A stretch of 64,000 nt of DNA from positions 62,001 through 126,000 of the forward strand of contig JAGBXX010000023.1 of NCBI GenBank assembly GCA_017629035.1, given 5' to 3'. Positions 46,444-56,048 of this stretch are shown piece by piece. Numbering within the stretch: the first letter of the stretch is position 1; every line of letters begins with the position of its first letter. The DNA is from Alistipes sp. GTDB lineage: Bacteria; Bacteroidota; Bacteroidia; Bacteroidales; Rikenellaceae. The translations under genes and the position numbers were made by a program. Below the pieces are notes generated by a model. That model had not been told where the DNA came from and searched no databases. It saw only the letters and a program-made list of their open reading frames with translations.

Positions 46444-47067
46444 ATGAAAAAAACATTTCTTTTAATCATCGCGTGCTTATTTGCATTTGCTACTGCACAT
46501 GCACAAAGTTCTGACGTGGAAGCAGCCACTCAGATAACCAAGGCAGAACAGTTTAAAACAAAAAACAAATTCTTAAAAGAGACCACAATCTACGAAGACA
46601 AGAAAAGTGGCATAAAACTTTATGCTAAATTATTCACAGACCTTAAAAGTGGCGACAAACTTGTGGCATTGGAGTTTTGGCCTACTATGCTTGGACAAAA
46701 GACAGCAGCAGCTCTAGGAGTTCCTGCTCCATTAGGATATCTTGACATGGATCAGATTGATGATATGTTGCTCGCATTGGAAGCTATCATAAATGAGCAT
46801 AATAATTCAGCTAAGACGGATTCATTCACAATAACTTATACTGCATATGGTGGCATTGATGTCTATTTCACTACTGAATTGGTTGAAGGTGTATTTGGCA
46901 AACCAGGAGCTGTAATATTCCGCAAAAAATGGTTTAAAACAGATGAATACGGAGTGCCAACATGTATTTACTCAGAGGCAGCATCAGTTTGTTCTATATC
47001 TGATATTCCAAAACTAATAGCTGCTATCAAGGAAGCACAAGTAGTTGCACAAAAAGCTTTGGAATAA
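46444..47067 (+). CDS. Secreted protein of unknown function
   Basis: A 207-residue protein with a clear signal peptide (MKKTFLLIIACLFAFATAHAQ, cleaved near 21). I do not recognise the mature part: mixed alpha/beta with a KLYAKLFTDLKSGD strand, a GYLDMDQIDDML helix and an aromatic strand pair (FTITYTAYGGIDVYFTTEL). Its codon use (AAA, TTA, ACT, GCT) is more AT-rich than its neighbours, which suggests recent acquisition. It has its own terminator and is isolated in a gene-poor zone. Confidence 0.7.
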   Translation: MKKTFLLIIACLFAFATAHAQSSDVEAATQITKAEQFKTKNKFLKETTIYEDKKSGIKLYAKLFTDLKSGDKLVALEFWPTMLGQKTAAALGVPAPLGYLDMDQIDDMLLALEAIINEHNNSAKTDSFTITYTAYGGIDVYFTTELVEGVFGKPGAVIFRKKWFKTDEYGVPTCIYSEAASVCSISDIPKLIAAIKEAQVVAQKALE

Positions 47068-47105
47068 TAAAATAGTAATACCATATCATACGGATGTAAC
47101 GAAAG

Positions 47106-47137
47106 CCAACTTACCCATTACGGTAGGTTGGTTTTTT
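47106..47137 (+). terminator. Terminator after the secreted protein gene
   Basis: CCAACTTACC (47106-47115) pairs with GGTAGGTTGG (47122-47131, one G-U pair), followed by six T. A copy of the right arm, inverted, is at about 48154-48166. Confidence 0.8.
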
Positions 47138-47150
47138 AATAAACCTTTAT

Positions 47151-47158
47151 TACCTTTG
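47151..47158 (+). promoter_or_regulatory. -7 box before a small ORF
   Basis: TACCTTTG matches TAnnTTTG exactly, 16 bp before an ATG at 47175. Confidence 0.5.
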
Positions 47159-47174
47159 TAGAAACCTTCAACCT

Positions 47175-47342
47175 ATGAAAAGACTCCTCAACGGCTTAGT
47201 AATCTCATTCTTGATGTTCGTAGCGGTAGTGGTGGGTTGCTTGCTATATCTGCGCCATTGCGAGTGGTGTCCTGATAAGGCGGCAAAATATGCCACGGAG
47301 AGGGCTGAGAAAAAGTCGCTTGGCATTGTATCTCCATTTTAG
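47175..47342 (+). CDS. Small single-pass membrane protein (55 aa)
   Basis: A 55-codon ORF with an exact -7 box upstream. Residues ~7-27 are one hydrophobic helix (VISFLMFVAVVVGCLLYL), followed by a short Cys-containing tail (HCEWCPDKAAKYATERAEKK). It may be an intact small protein or the front of a broken gene. No family is recognised. Confidence 0.4.
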   Translation: MKRLLNGLVISFLMFVAVVVGCLLYLRHCEWCPDKAAKYATERAEKKSLGIVSPF

Positions 47343-47367
47343 TCCGGCGATACGCCACTCGGAGACG

Positions 47368-47499
47368 ATGAAGCTAATACACACCGAACAGCTCGGCATC
47401 TATATCTGGGAGCACCCAGTAAATGTGGCTCAACAGCAACACAACGAGGATATACTCATCAAGGCTGATGTGATACGCTCACTGCTAATTGTGATATAG
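47368..47499 (+). CDS. Small ORF (43 aa)
   Basis: A 43-codon ORF opening 25 bp after the previous stop in another frame (MKLIHTEQLGIYIWEHPVNV). The product has no recognisable domain. It may be a fragment of a degraded gene. Hairpins at 47501-47528 and 47528-47559 follow. Confidence 0.25.
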   Translation: MKLIHTEQLGIYIWEHPVNVAQQQHNEDILIKADVIRSLLIVI

Positions 47500-47584
47500 T
47501 GGAGCCGACCTCTTGCGAAGTCAGCTCCTGCCTGCGCTACTTATTCCCATGGCAGGCAGCGAAGACCTGGATTAGGTTTGTCGT

Positions 47585-47893
47585 TTAGGCGCGTGTTGGA
47601 TTCTTGATCAGTTCATCCAACTCACGCATCTCTTTCTGAATGTCTGCTATGCGTTCTGCGTAGTAGAATAGCGCATCCTTGATTGTTTCGAGGAGCTCCT
47701 GGTTTGCGTGGAGCTTACCAATGCCGATGTAGAAATCAGCCATCGTGTAGCCGCGCTCCTATGGGAGTAGGTCGTGACTACCGCAGGTGCCTACATTGAT
47801 CTGGAAGCGTTCGCCATCGAGCCAACACTTCTTCTCGTAGTAGATCGACACGCTCTGACCGAAAATTGGTTTGTTATCGGCATCTAGCAACCG
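47585..47893 (-). pseudogene. Broken gene remnant with in-frame TAG
   Basis: One minus frame reads ADNKPIFGQSVSIYYEKKC then LDGERFQINVGTCGSHDLLP and a TAG stop (47759-47761), and continues in frame as MADFYIGIGKLHANQ to a TAA at 47585-47587. The coherent protein-like sequence on both sides of the stop indicates one gene inactivated by a nonsense mutation. The 5' end is also missing (TGA just upstream). The downstream half (47585-47743, 52 codons) could still be translated alone. The sequence resembles small proteins carried on Bacteroides mobile elements; I cannot name the family. Confidence 0.6.
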
Positions 47894-48314
47894 TCAACGA
47901 TACGCAACAGCAAATCTACTCCAAAAGACAAGTTACCTTTTAATAGTTACTACATTATATAGTGAAAACAAACTTACAAACACTTTAACATTTTAATACA
48001 ACATCTTATGTTTGCAATTTTATTTAATATTTTCATCAATGTCGTATGTTTCAAGGTTCATTGGTTATTAGGCGTGCTATCTTTAGGCCTTTGGATAAGA
48101 CCAGTAGACAACAACAGATAGTAGAATTATTAAATAATATAATATCAAGCCAACCTACCGTAGCATAGATAAATGGGCTTATTATAAACTTATGTCACTA
48201 AAATAATCTAACCATTAAGGCTTCTGCCATGTAGTAAGCAAGCTTAGCTCAGACACATATCCTGCTACTAAAATCAAGAAGTAGACAAGAGCGATATTAC
48301 ACACAAGACAAAAC
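47894..48314. other. Gene-poor remnant stretch with a possible 37-aa ORF
   Basis: The only ORF of note is at 48008-48121 on the plus strand: 37 codons, strongly hydrophobic (MFAILFNIFINVVCF...LLGVLSLGLW). No promoter element was identified for it. The rest shows no supported gene. A 13-bp inverted copy of the terminator arm at 47119-47131 occurs at about 48154-48166. Confidence 0.3.
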
Positions 48315-48355
48315 AAGAGAGATAACCATCAAACAGCATTGTGGTTATCTCTCTT
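48315..48355. terminator. Strong bidirectional terminator
   Basis: AAGAGAGATAACCA (48315-48328) and TGGTTATCTCTCTT (48342-48355) form a perfect 14-bp stem 58 bp after the ahpF stop. T-rich flanks are present on both strands. Confidence 0.85.
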
Positions 48356-48412
48356 ATTTATACTATATATGTAGCGAAGTGGAAGTACCACTCTCCCCCT
48401 ATTCGACGTGTG

Positions 48413-49978
48413 CTATATCACTCCTCTGGTTCTATCGTCAAAGGCTGTAAGTGCGGCCTTAGCACCCTCACCCATAGCAATTATAATCTGCTTATAAGGG
48501 ACCGACGACACGTCGCCTGCGGCATAGACTCCAGGGATATTTGTTCGGCAGTGGGCATCGATAACAATCTCTCCGATACGTGTCTTCTCGAGCTCAGTAA
48601 AGGGTTGGCTATTAGCGCTTAGTCCTATCTGCACAAAGACTCCGTCAAGTTCAAGTGTATACACCTCGTCGGTTTGACGATTTTTGAGGTGCAGGGCTAT
48701 TAGCTTCTCGCCATTACCCTCAACCTTTATAGTTTGTGTCGATGTCAATATCTCGACATTTGACAGACTACGAACCTTATCCTGAAGCACCTGGTCGGCC
48801 TTGAGGCTATCCATAAACTCAATAACTGTAACCTTTTGGCATATACCCGCAAGGTCGATAGCAGCCTCAATGCCCGAGTTTCCGCCACCTACCACAGCGA
48901 CCCTCTTACCAGCATAGAATGGGCCATCGCAATGAGGGCAAAAGGCAACACCACGCCCTATATACTCCGCTTCGCCATCGACATTTAGGCGACGCCAGCC
49001 AGCGCCCGTAGCTATGATAACAGCAGGAGCGCTAAAGATTTCGCCACCAACTACACTGATAAGCTTCTGCTTGCCCTCAAGTTCGGTGCGCTCTATACGA
49101 CGATTCTCGAACAACTCTATAGGATAGTGCGTAAGATGCGTACGTAGGTTATCAGCAAGCTCGCTTCCTGTGGTATAAGGTATAGATATAAGGTTCTCGA
49201 TACCCACAGTCTCCTTAACCTGTCCTCCGATGCGCTCAGCTACAATTGCCACCTTGAGGCCCTTGCGTGCCGAGTATATGGCAGCAGAAGCACCTGCAGG
49301 GCCACCACCCACTACCACCACATCATAATGACGACGAAGAGGCTCGCCAGTAGAGGTTACAGCATCACTCGTTGATGGGTACTTCGCCTCAAGCTTCTCG
49401 AGCAGCTCGCCAAGTGAACCACGGCCCACATGCAGCAACTCGCCATTAGCAAACACGCTTGGCACAGCCTGAACACCCTTAGCCTCCACCTCGTCCTGGA
49501 ACAGTGCTCCGTCAACCATCTCGTGGCTGATATTTGGGTTGAGCAGTGCAAATATATTGAGTGTCTGCACCACGTCGGGGCAGTTTATACAGCTCAACGA
49601 GATATATGTTTGCAAGCGAATATCACCCTGCAGGGCGCTAATGCGGCGAGCAATACCCTCGTCAGGGAGGTTCTTGCCCTTGCCATCAGCATTGAGTAGT
49701 GCTAGCAACAACGAGGTAAACTCATGGCCGTTGGGGATACCTCGAAAAGTTATACCTGTGGGCTCACCCTCTTTGAGAAGATCAAAATATAGGGTGTTGC
49801 CAGCCGCCTCGCGGTGCTCAACGCTAATATGCGAGGATGTTGTTGCAAAATCACTAAGAAACTCAGCCATCTGGGCACCACTCTCATGCTCCGAAGAGAT
49901 ATATGCAGAGAGTGTATATCGAGAGTCTAAGTTGGCGAATATATCTGTTACTTGCTGGATTATAGATGAGTCAATCAT
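48413..49978 (-). CDS. ahpF: Alkyl hydroperoxide reductase subunit F
   Basis: A 521-residue flavoprotein from the ATG at 49978; the upstream 16 codons lie in the ahpC-ahpF gap. The N-terminal thioredoxin-like domains hold CINC (about 129-132). The FAD domain has [15 protein letters not shown], the redox-active CPHC with DGP (about 350) and [15 protein letters not shown] (NADH site), then the C-terminal YAAGDVSS motif. It passes electrons from NADH to AhpC. It follows ahpC after 67 bp in the same direction. Confidence 0.95.
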   Translation of the reverse strand: MIDSSIIQQVTDIFANLDSRYTLSAYISSEHESGAQMAEFLSDFATTSSHISVEHREAAGNTLYFDLLKEGEPTGITFRGIPNGHEFTSLLLALLNADGKGKNLPDEGIARRISALQGDIRLQTYISLSCINCPDVVQTLNIFALLNPNISHEMVDGALFQDEVEAKGVQAVPSVFANGELLHVGRGSLGELLEKLEAKYPSTSDAVTSTGEPLRRHYDVVVVGGGPAGASAAIYSARKGLKVAIVAERIGGQVKETVGIENLISIPYTTGSELADNLRTHLTHYPIELFENRRIERTELEGKQKLISVVGGEIFSAPAVIIATGAGWRRLNVDGEAEYIGRGVAFCPHCDGPFYAGKRVAVVGGGNSGIEAAIDLAGICQKVTVIEFMDSLKADQVLQDKVRSLSNVEILTSTQTIKVEGNGEKLIALHLKNRQTDEVYTLELDGVFVQIGLSANSQPFTELEKTRIGEIVIDAHCRTNIPGVYAAGDVSSVPYKQIIIAMGEGAKAALTAFDDRTRGVI

Positions 49979-50045
49979 AGTAGTTTTCGTTTTTAGTTTT
50001 AGAGTGCTTCGAGGAACATTCCCCAAAGCACTCTAAGTGTTCATA

Positions 50046-50612
50046 TTAGATCTTTCCAACAAGGTCGATACTTGGCTTTAGAGTCTCAGCACCCTGCTTC
50101 CACTTTGCGGGGCATACCTCGCCAGGGTGGTTAGCCACAAAGATCGCCGCCTCAACCTTGCGCACCAACTCGTCAGCATTGCGGCCGATGCTGTTATCCT
50201 GAATCTCAGCAATCTTAATCTTACCCTCTGGATTTACGAGGAATGTACCTCGATAGGCCATACCATCCTCCTCGATCATCACGCCGAAGCCACGGCTAAG
50301 CACGCCTGTTGGGTCTGCCAACATAGGATAGTTAATCTTGCGAATGCTCTCAGAAGCATCGTGCCAAGCCTTGTGAACAAAGTGTGAGTCGGTGCTTACG
50401 GAGTAAACCTCCACGCCCATGCTCTTTAGCTTCTCATACTTCTCAGCAAGATCTACCAACTCTGTTGGGCATACGAAGGTAAAGTCGGCAGGATAGAAGA
50501 AGAATATAGCCCACTTACCCTTTACATCGTCGCTCGATACCGATGTGAATTTACCATTGTGATATGCCTGAACCTTGAACTCTGGAAGCTGTGAATTAAT
50601 AATAGATGTCAT
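50046..50612 (-). CDS. ahpC: Alkyl hydroperoxide reductase subunit C (peroxiredoxin)
   Basis: A 188-residue typical 2-Cys peroxiredoxin. The peroxidatic Cys is in FTFVCPTEL (about 49), the resolving Cys in GEVCPAKW (about 168), and the GVxR-type pattern FGVMIEEDG is present. It reduces hydrogen and organic peroxides using AhpF. It is the first gene of the ahpC-ahpF operon. I see no certain OxyR site in the AT-rich upstream region (50613-50897). Confidence 0.96.
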   Translation of the reverse strand: MTSIINSQLPEFKVQAYHNGKFTSVSSDDVKGKWAIFFFYPADFTFVCPTELVDLAEKYEKLKSMGVEVYSVSTDSHFVHKAWHDASESIRKINYPMLADPTGVLSRGFGVMIEEDGMAYRGTFLVNPEGKIKIAEIQDNSIGRNADELVRKVEAAIFVANHPGEVCPAKWKQGAETLKPSIDLVGKI

Positions 50613-50897
50613 AATTGTATTCTTTTAATTGTTAATATTTTTGTTTAGTTAATTATAAATATTTAGTTATCGTATTTACATTTACCATAACCAAATCTTA
50701 TCTGACGCAAAAGTAGAACAAATAAATTAAATACAAGCATTTTTAGGCATTTTCTTTAATCATATATTCTTATGTCACCATAAGCAAAATATATACCAAT
50801 CCCACAATACATACATACCACTTATCACAAATATCTGTTTTTCGGCAATATAAAGGCACAATATTTGCCCAACATAGGCTAAATAAACAAAATCGAA

Positions 50898-51812
50898 ATG
50901 GCAATATCAAAGACTCTATATGCGCACATATCGCTTATATTTTGCAACATCATCTGGGCTTGCGACTACCCTTTCTACACGCTCATATTAGGGAAATACA
51001 TATCGCCCTTAGCAATGGTCTCAGCATCTTTGGCTGTGGCAGCCATGCTATCTCTCGTGCCCCTACTATGGGAGAAAGCCGAGAAAATCGAGCCTAAGGA
51101 TAGGCTCAAAATTCTCGGCTTAGCACTTCTTATGGGCGTTATACGCAAGCTATGTATGATGTATGGCCTCTCTCACACCTCAGCCATAGACGGCTCGATA
51201 ATTAGCACGACAACGCCTCTTATAGTGTTGCTACTCTCTGTCATCGCTGGCGTAGATAGATTTACCAAGCAACGACTATGCGGACTACTTCTAGGACTTG
51301 CGGGCACTATATCGGTTATTGTATCGAGCAATAACGAGGGACATGAGCAGTCGAGTGCCTTGGGAAATATCATCATCGCCACATCGGCATGCGTATCAGC
51401 AGCATATATGGTGTGGTTTAAGCGTGTCATTGGCAAGTATCGAATAACCACGCTACTGAGATGGATATACTGCTCATCAGCATTCGTCATGCTACCATTG
51501 GGTATAGACGACATCGTAACCACAGATTTTGGTGCGATGGATGGCCGCATAATATTTGCCACACTCTTCGTGCTTGTAGTACCCACCTACCTTCCAAACC
51601 TACTCTTAAACTACTCGCTAAAGGTCGTAACACCGACCATAACAAGTGTCTACTCCTACATACAACCTATTGTCGCCATCTGCCTTGCCGTTGCCATGCG
51701 ACTCGAGAAGCCACACCTTGATACCCTACTATTCGCTCTTGTAATCTTCGCTGGCGTAGGCCTAGTTATCGGCTCATACCGCAACACTTCGCCAACGCCA
51801 CACTACCGATAA
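50898..51812 (+). CDS. EamA/DMT family transporter
   Basis: A 304-residue membrane protein with ten helices arranged as two EamA halves. The first half has FCNIIWACDYPFYTLILG, and the second has SACVSAAYMVWFKRVIGKY and the YSYIQPIVAICLAV segment near 255. The family exports amino acids or other metabolites. Substrate is unknown. It converges on the dehydrogenase gene with a 15-bp gap. Confidence 0.88.
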   Translation: MAISKTLYAHISLIFCNIIWACDYPFYTLILGKYISPLAMVSASLAVAAMLSLVPLLWEKAEKIEPKDRLKILGLALLMGVIRKLCMMYGLSHTSAIDGSIISTTTPLIVLLLSVIAGVDRFTKQRLCGLLLGLAGTISVIVSSNNEGHEQSSALGNIIIATSACVSAAYMVWFKRVIGKYRITTLLRWIYCSSAFVMLPLGIDDIVTTDFGAMDGRIIFATLFVLVVPTYLPNLLLNYSLKVVTPTITSVYSYIQPIVAICLAVAMRLEKPHLDTLLFALVIFAGVGLVIGSYRNTSPTPHYR

Positions 51813-51827
51813 TAAACCACATCAAGG

Positions 51828-52598
51828 CTACACACATGTGAAGCCTCCATCTACGGCTATGTTCTGACCATTTACGTAGGTGCTCATTGGCGAGGCGAGG
51901 AATAGCGCACAAGTGTCGAGCTCGCCCTCACGGCCATAGCGACCAAGAGGAATGCTGCGCTTAGCCATATCTTGGAAGTAGTCGCTGTCGAGCGTTGCTG
52001 CTGTTAGCTCAGTGTAAAAGTATCCTGGGCAGATGCTGTTTACTGTGATACCGTGTTTACCCCACTCGGCAGCTAACGCACGAGTTAGATTTACTACTCC
52101 ACCTTTTGCCGCATGATATGGCGCACTGCCTGCAATCATGTTGCCCACCAAGCCATACATCGAGGCGATGTTTATGATACGACCATAGCCTGCATTGTGC
52201 ATCGCACGGCCAAACTCTCGTGCGCAGATAAACGATCCGAAGAGGTCAACATTTACCTCGTGCACAAACTGCTCGTCACTGATATCCTCGGCATTGCCAA
52301 TCGCTCCTGTACCAGCATTGTTCACAAGGATGTCTACCCTACCGAATTGCTTGAGCGCAGCATCCACCGCACCTTTAACCTCATCAGTGACGGTTTTATC
52401 GCACTTCATGGCTAAAACCTCAACTCCAAACTCCTTAGTTAGGGTCTGTGCATTCTCATCGAGGCGCTGCTTACGGCGTGCCAACAACACGAGATTTGCA
52501 CCCTGACTTGCAAAGGCCCTTGCCATCTGAAGTCCGAGGCCTGTTGATGCTCCTGTTACTACTGCTACCTGTCCTGATAAATCGAAATATTTGTTCAT
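51828..52598 (-). CDS. Short-chain dehydrogenase/reductase
   Basis: A 256-residue classical SDR. The cofactor motif is VVTGASTGLG (about 13-22), then NNAG, and the catalytic Ser in NIASMYG, Tyr and Lys in YHAAKGG (about 160-164). The C-terminus GQNIAVDGGFT is typical of FabG/gluconate 5-dehydrogenase-like proteins. It oxidises or reduces a sugar or acyl alcohol. Substrate is not predictable. Confidence 0.9.
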   Translation of the reverse strand: MNKYFDLSGQVAVVTGASTGLGLQMARAFASQGANLVLLARRKQRLDENAQTLTKEFGVEVLAMKCDKTVTDEVKGAVDAALKQFGRVDILVNNAGTGAIGNAEDISDEQFVHEVNVDLFGSFICAREFGRAMHNAGYGRIINIASMYGLVGNMIAGSAPYHAAKGGVVNLTRALAAEWGKHGITVNSICPGYFYTELTAATLDSDYFQDMAKRSIPLGRYGREGELDTCALFLASPMSTYVNGQNIAVDGGFTCV

Positions 52599-52802
52599 AA
52601 TTTGCTTTTCTTTTTAGTTATTATTAAATTTTACACTGCAAAGAAAATACCTATTTTCCTGAAATACAATTATTTTCAATTCTTATTACTGATAATCATA
52701 TAAACACAACTTAAACAAAACAAATAAGAGCACCTATGTATTTATATGTAAGTATCATGTATCCTCTCTACGACTATAGCCACCCAAACTACAATGGAGT
52801 CC
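52599..52802. other. AT-rich gap upstream of the dehydrogenase gene
   Basis: This gap presumably holds the dehydrogenase promoter, but I see only a weak TTTCTTTG-like box near 52637 on the minus strand. No gene is seen. Confidence 0.4.
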
Positions 52803-52837
52803 AAAAAAAAGAGGAACAGATTGCTCTGCTCCTCTTT
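52803..52837 (-). terminator. Terminator of the hsd operon
   Basis: AAAGAGGA-A-CAGA and TCTG-C-TCCTCTTT form a 13-position stem with a 4-nt loop, and eight T follow on the minus strand. It is about 145 bp after the hsdR stop. Confidence 0.75.
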
Positions 52838-52981
52838 ATTTCAACATGTTGGATATTAGTGGTTATATAGTAAGAATCCAGCCAAATGCAGCAGTTATCG
52901 TAATCTGCATATATTCAATCGCAATGTCGTGTTTGCAGCGTATAAATCAACAGTAGACTGAAGACATCAAACACTAAAATC

Positions 52982-55900
52982 TCAGAATATAACTGTTTTA
53001 AACTCGTTTTCACTCCACATCTCGCACTGCGTCATAATGGTTTCGAGGGCAGCTTCCTGGCCCTCGGGCGGATATTTGTACTTTTTGAGTAGGCGCTTCA
53101 CGATGCGACGCATACCAGCACGGGCACTCTCCTTCATCGTCCAGTCGATAGTCTTGTTGGTGCGTAGTGCATCGGTCAATTCGCGCGTGATGGCGATAAG
53201 TTGCTCGTTTGTATAGAAGTCCTGCACCGCCTCGGGCTTAGTTATAGCATCGTAGAAGGCCAACTCCTCGGTCGAGAGATTGAGTTTTTTGCTCTCCTCC
53301 TCGCCATTGACGATTGCTCTCGCAGTCTTCAAAAGCTCTTCGATAACCTCTTCGTTGGTGAGCATACCTTTGAGGTAGTTACTCATCGCATTCGCTAAAA
53401 TCTCAGAAAATTTCTCTGCACGCACAGTGTTGGTACGCTGATAAACCTTTATCTGCTCGGCTATCAGTTTGCGCAACAACTCAACAGCAAAGTTTTTCTG
53501 CTTCATCTGCGCTATCTCCTCCAAGAATTTCGGGTCGAAAATCGAAAACTCCTCCTTGATATCCGAGAAGAGGTTTATCACGCCCTCACTCTTAATGCTC
53601 TGTTTGAGCAGTTCGTTGATGCGCTCGTTAATCTCGCGGAACGAGATCTTACCCTTACCCTCCACACGCGTCAGCAGTGTGCGCACCGCCTCAAAGTAGG
53701 CTGCCTCCAATCGTTCCTCACGCTGTAAGAGACTCTGACATAGCGACAACGACTGACGGAGCAACAACGCCTCTTTGATATATAAGTTTTTGGTTTCCTC
53801 TCGCTCGGGTGCTTGCAGAAAATCGACACCGCCCGCAATCGCCGCAGCTCGTGCCATATCCGACTCGCCGTAGAATGCCGAATAGTCGAAGCCGTGCAAT
53901 AGGTCGCGACACACATCCAACTTCTTCTGAAATTCGGGATATGCGGTCTTTGAAATATCGGTGTCGCCATAGTTCTTGCGGTCACGAATAGTGTAATCGT
54001 TCATCGCCTGCTTCAAAGCGGAAGCTATGCCCACATAATCGACCACCAAACCGCCTTGCTTGTCGCCAAACACACGGTTTACACGAGCAATAGCCTGCAT
54101 CAGGTTATGCCCCGACATCGGCTTATATACATACATCGTCGAAAGCGATGGTACATCAAATCCCGTGAGCCACATATCCACCACAATCACCACTTTCAGC
54201 GTGCTGTCGTTATCCTTAAATCGCTTTTCGAGCTCCTTTTTGTGGGCATCGTTGCCGATTATCTCACGCCACTCCTCGGGGTCTTTGTTGCCCGAAGTCA
54301 TCACCACAGCCAACTTTTCGCTCCACGCAGGGCGCAACTCCAAGATGCGACGGTAAATTTTCATCGCTATCGGGCGTGAGTAGGCAACAATCATCGCCTT
54401 GCCCGTCTGCTCATATTGGCGGTAGTTTTCGTAGTGGTCGAGAATGTCGCCCACGAGCGAATCTATCGTTTCGTCTGCGCCAAGTATCGAATCAAGTCGG
54501 CCCAACTCACGCTTGCTCTTCTCGATTGCGTACTCCTCCGCCTCGTCGGCCATTGCATCGTACTCATCATCTATGCGGCGGAGCGTCGCCTCGTCGAGGT
54601 GCAGATTTATCACTCGGCTCTCATAGAACACAGGGCGTGTAGCACCATCGGCCACCGCCTGCGTCATATCGTAAACATCTATGTAGTCGCCGAACACCTC
54701 GCGTGTCGAGCGGTCTTTCTGCGAAATGGGCGTACCCGTAAAGCCAATGTAGGTAGCATTTGGTAGCGAGTTACGCACTCGGCGTGCTGCACCCACCTTT
54801 ACTCTACCCTCACTGTCGATTTTCTCGGTCAGACCGTACTGGCTGCGGTGTGCCTCGTCGGCTATGACCACGATATTTCGGCGTGTCGAGAGAGGCTCTT
54901 CGCTCTCCTCGAACTTCTGCATCGTGGTAAAGAATATGCCGTTTGCCTCGCGCTCACGCAGCAGGTCGCCGAGGTGCTTTCTGCTCTCGGCCTGTACGGG
55001 CGTTTGGCGTAGGAAGTCGGCACACTTGGCAAACTGACGGTACAACTGTCCATCGAGGTCGTTGCGGTCGGTGAGGATGACGATTGTGGGCGACGATACC
55101 GCCTCCTGCAACCGCTTGGCGAAGAATACCATCGAGAGCGACTTGCCCGAGCCCTGCGTGTGCCAAAACACTCCGCCCTTGCCATCGGTTTGTGTCGCCT
55201 CGGCTACCGAGTTTACAGCCTTGCGCACCGCGAAGAACTGATGATAACCAGCGAGAATCTTTGCGCTCTGCTTTTCATCTTTCGAGAAGCAGATGAAACC
55301 TCGCAAAATCTCTATCAGGCGCGCCTTGTCGAACATTCCCGAGAACAACACATCGAACGCTGCGTAGCGGTTTATCTCGCTTGTTCCGTCAACGGTTTTC
55401 CACTCCATAAAGCGGTCCTCGCCGGCGGTTATCGTGCCTGCCTTCGAGGTCGCCATATCGCTCATTACGCAGAATGCGTTATAGACAAAGAGCGACGGTA
55501 TCTCAATCATATAGTTGCGCAGCTGGGCGTATGCCTCCGACACATCGGTATTCTCGCGCGAGGGCGATTTCAGCTCCACAACTACCAACGGCAAACCATT
55601 TACAAATACCACAATATCGGCCCTGCGCACCGAACGCTCCTCTACGGTCCATTGGTTGGCAACGGTGAAGTTGTTGCGTAGGGGCGTGCCGTAGTCTATG
55701 AGCTTTACGCGCGTTGAACACTGCTCCTTACCGTCGAAATAGTTTACCTCGACACCATTTTGCAGATAGTCGTGAAACACCTCGTTGCGCTGCACAAGCG
55801 AGCCACTCTCGATGTTGCGAATCTTCGAGATAGCCTCTTCTATCGCCTCACTCGGAAGAGTTGGGTTTATGGCATAGAGCGACTGCTGCACAAGGTCTAT

Positions 55901-56017
55901 GTGCAACGGCTCGGTGTATTCGCGCTCTACGCTTGGGCCATAGACGTATTCGTAGCCCAGCGTATCACGCATCAACTCCAATATCGCATTCTCAAAATGT
56001 GCCTCGGTAAAGTGCAT
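52982..56017 (-). CDS. hsdR: Type I restriction enzyme subunit R
   Basis: A 1011-residue HsdR of normal length. The N-terminal nuclease carries RRADIVVFVNG and VVVELKSP (PD-ExK catalytic residues). The SF2 motor follows: motif I HTQGSGKSLSMV (about 290), motif II IADEAHRSQ, motif III GFTGTPI and the MWLTGFDVP / QAIARVNR region. The C-terminal helical domain binds the HsdM-HsdS core. It cleaves unmodified DNA after ATP-driven translocation. It is last in the operon, with its own TACCTTTG box at 56040-56047. Confidence 0.95.
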   Translation of the reverse strand: MHFTEAHFENAILELMRDTLGYEYVYGPSVEREYTEPLHIDLVQQSLYAINPTLPSEAIEEAISKIRNIESGSLVQRNEVFHDYLQNGVEVNYFDGKEQCSTRVKLIDYGTPLRNNFTVANQWTVEERSVRRADIVVFVNGLPLVVVELKSPSRENTDVSEAYAQLRNYMIEIPSLFVYNAFCVMSDMATSKAGTITAGEDRFMEWKTVDGTSEINRYAAFDVLFSGMFDKARLIEILRGFICFSKDEKQSAKILAGYHQFFAVRKAVNSVAEATQTDGKGGVFWHTQGSGKSLSMVFFAKRLQEAVSSPTIVILTDRNDLDGQLYRQFAKCADFLRQTPVQAESRKHLGDLLREREANGIFFTTMQKFEESEEPLSTRRNIVVIADEAHRSQYGLTEKIDSEGRVKVGAARRVRNSLPNATYIGFTGTPISQKDRSTREVFGDYIDVYDMTQAVADGATRPVFYESRVINLHLDEATLRRIDDEYDAMADEAEEYAIEKSKRELGRLDSILGADETIDSLVGDILDHYENYRQYEQTGKAMIVAYSRPIAMKIYRRILELRPAWSEKLAVVMTSGNKDPEEWREIIGNDAHKKELEKRFKDNDSTLKVVIVVDMWLTGFDVPSLSTMYVYKPMSGHNLMQAIARVNRVFGDKQGGLVVDYVGIASALKQAMNDYTIRDRKNYGDTDISKTAYPEFQKKLDVCRDLLHGFDYSAFYGESDMARAAAIAGGVDFLQAPEREETKNLYIKEALLLRQSLSLCQSLLQREERLEAAYFEAVRTLLTRVEGKGKISFREINERINELLKQSIKSEGVINLFSDIKEEFSIFDPKFLEEIAQMKQKNFAVELLRKLIAEQIKVYQRTNTVRAEKFSEILANAMSNYLKGMLTNEEVIEELLKTARAIVNGEEESKKLNLSTEELAFYDAITKPEAVQDFYTNEQLIAITRELTDALRTNKTIDWTMKESARAGMRRIVKRLLKKYKYPPEGQEAALETIMTQCEMWSENEFKTVIF

Positions 56018-56039
56018 AGTATTTGACGGTTAGTTTTTA

Positions 56040-56047
56040 CAAAGGTA
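56040..56047 (-). promoter_or_regulatory. Internal -7 box before hsdR
   Basis: The minus strand reads TACCTTTG, an exact TAnnTTTG, 23 bp before the hsdR start and inside the end of the preceding gene's spacer. It would let hsdR be expressed separately from hsdM. Confidence 0.5.
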
Positions 56048-56048
56048 G

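Noticed and set aside
52846-52956. 36-codon ORF after the hsd terminator
   Set aside because: No promoter, no family and random-looking composition.
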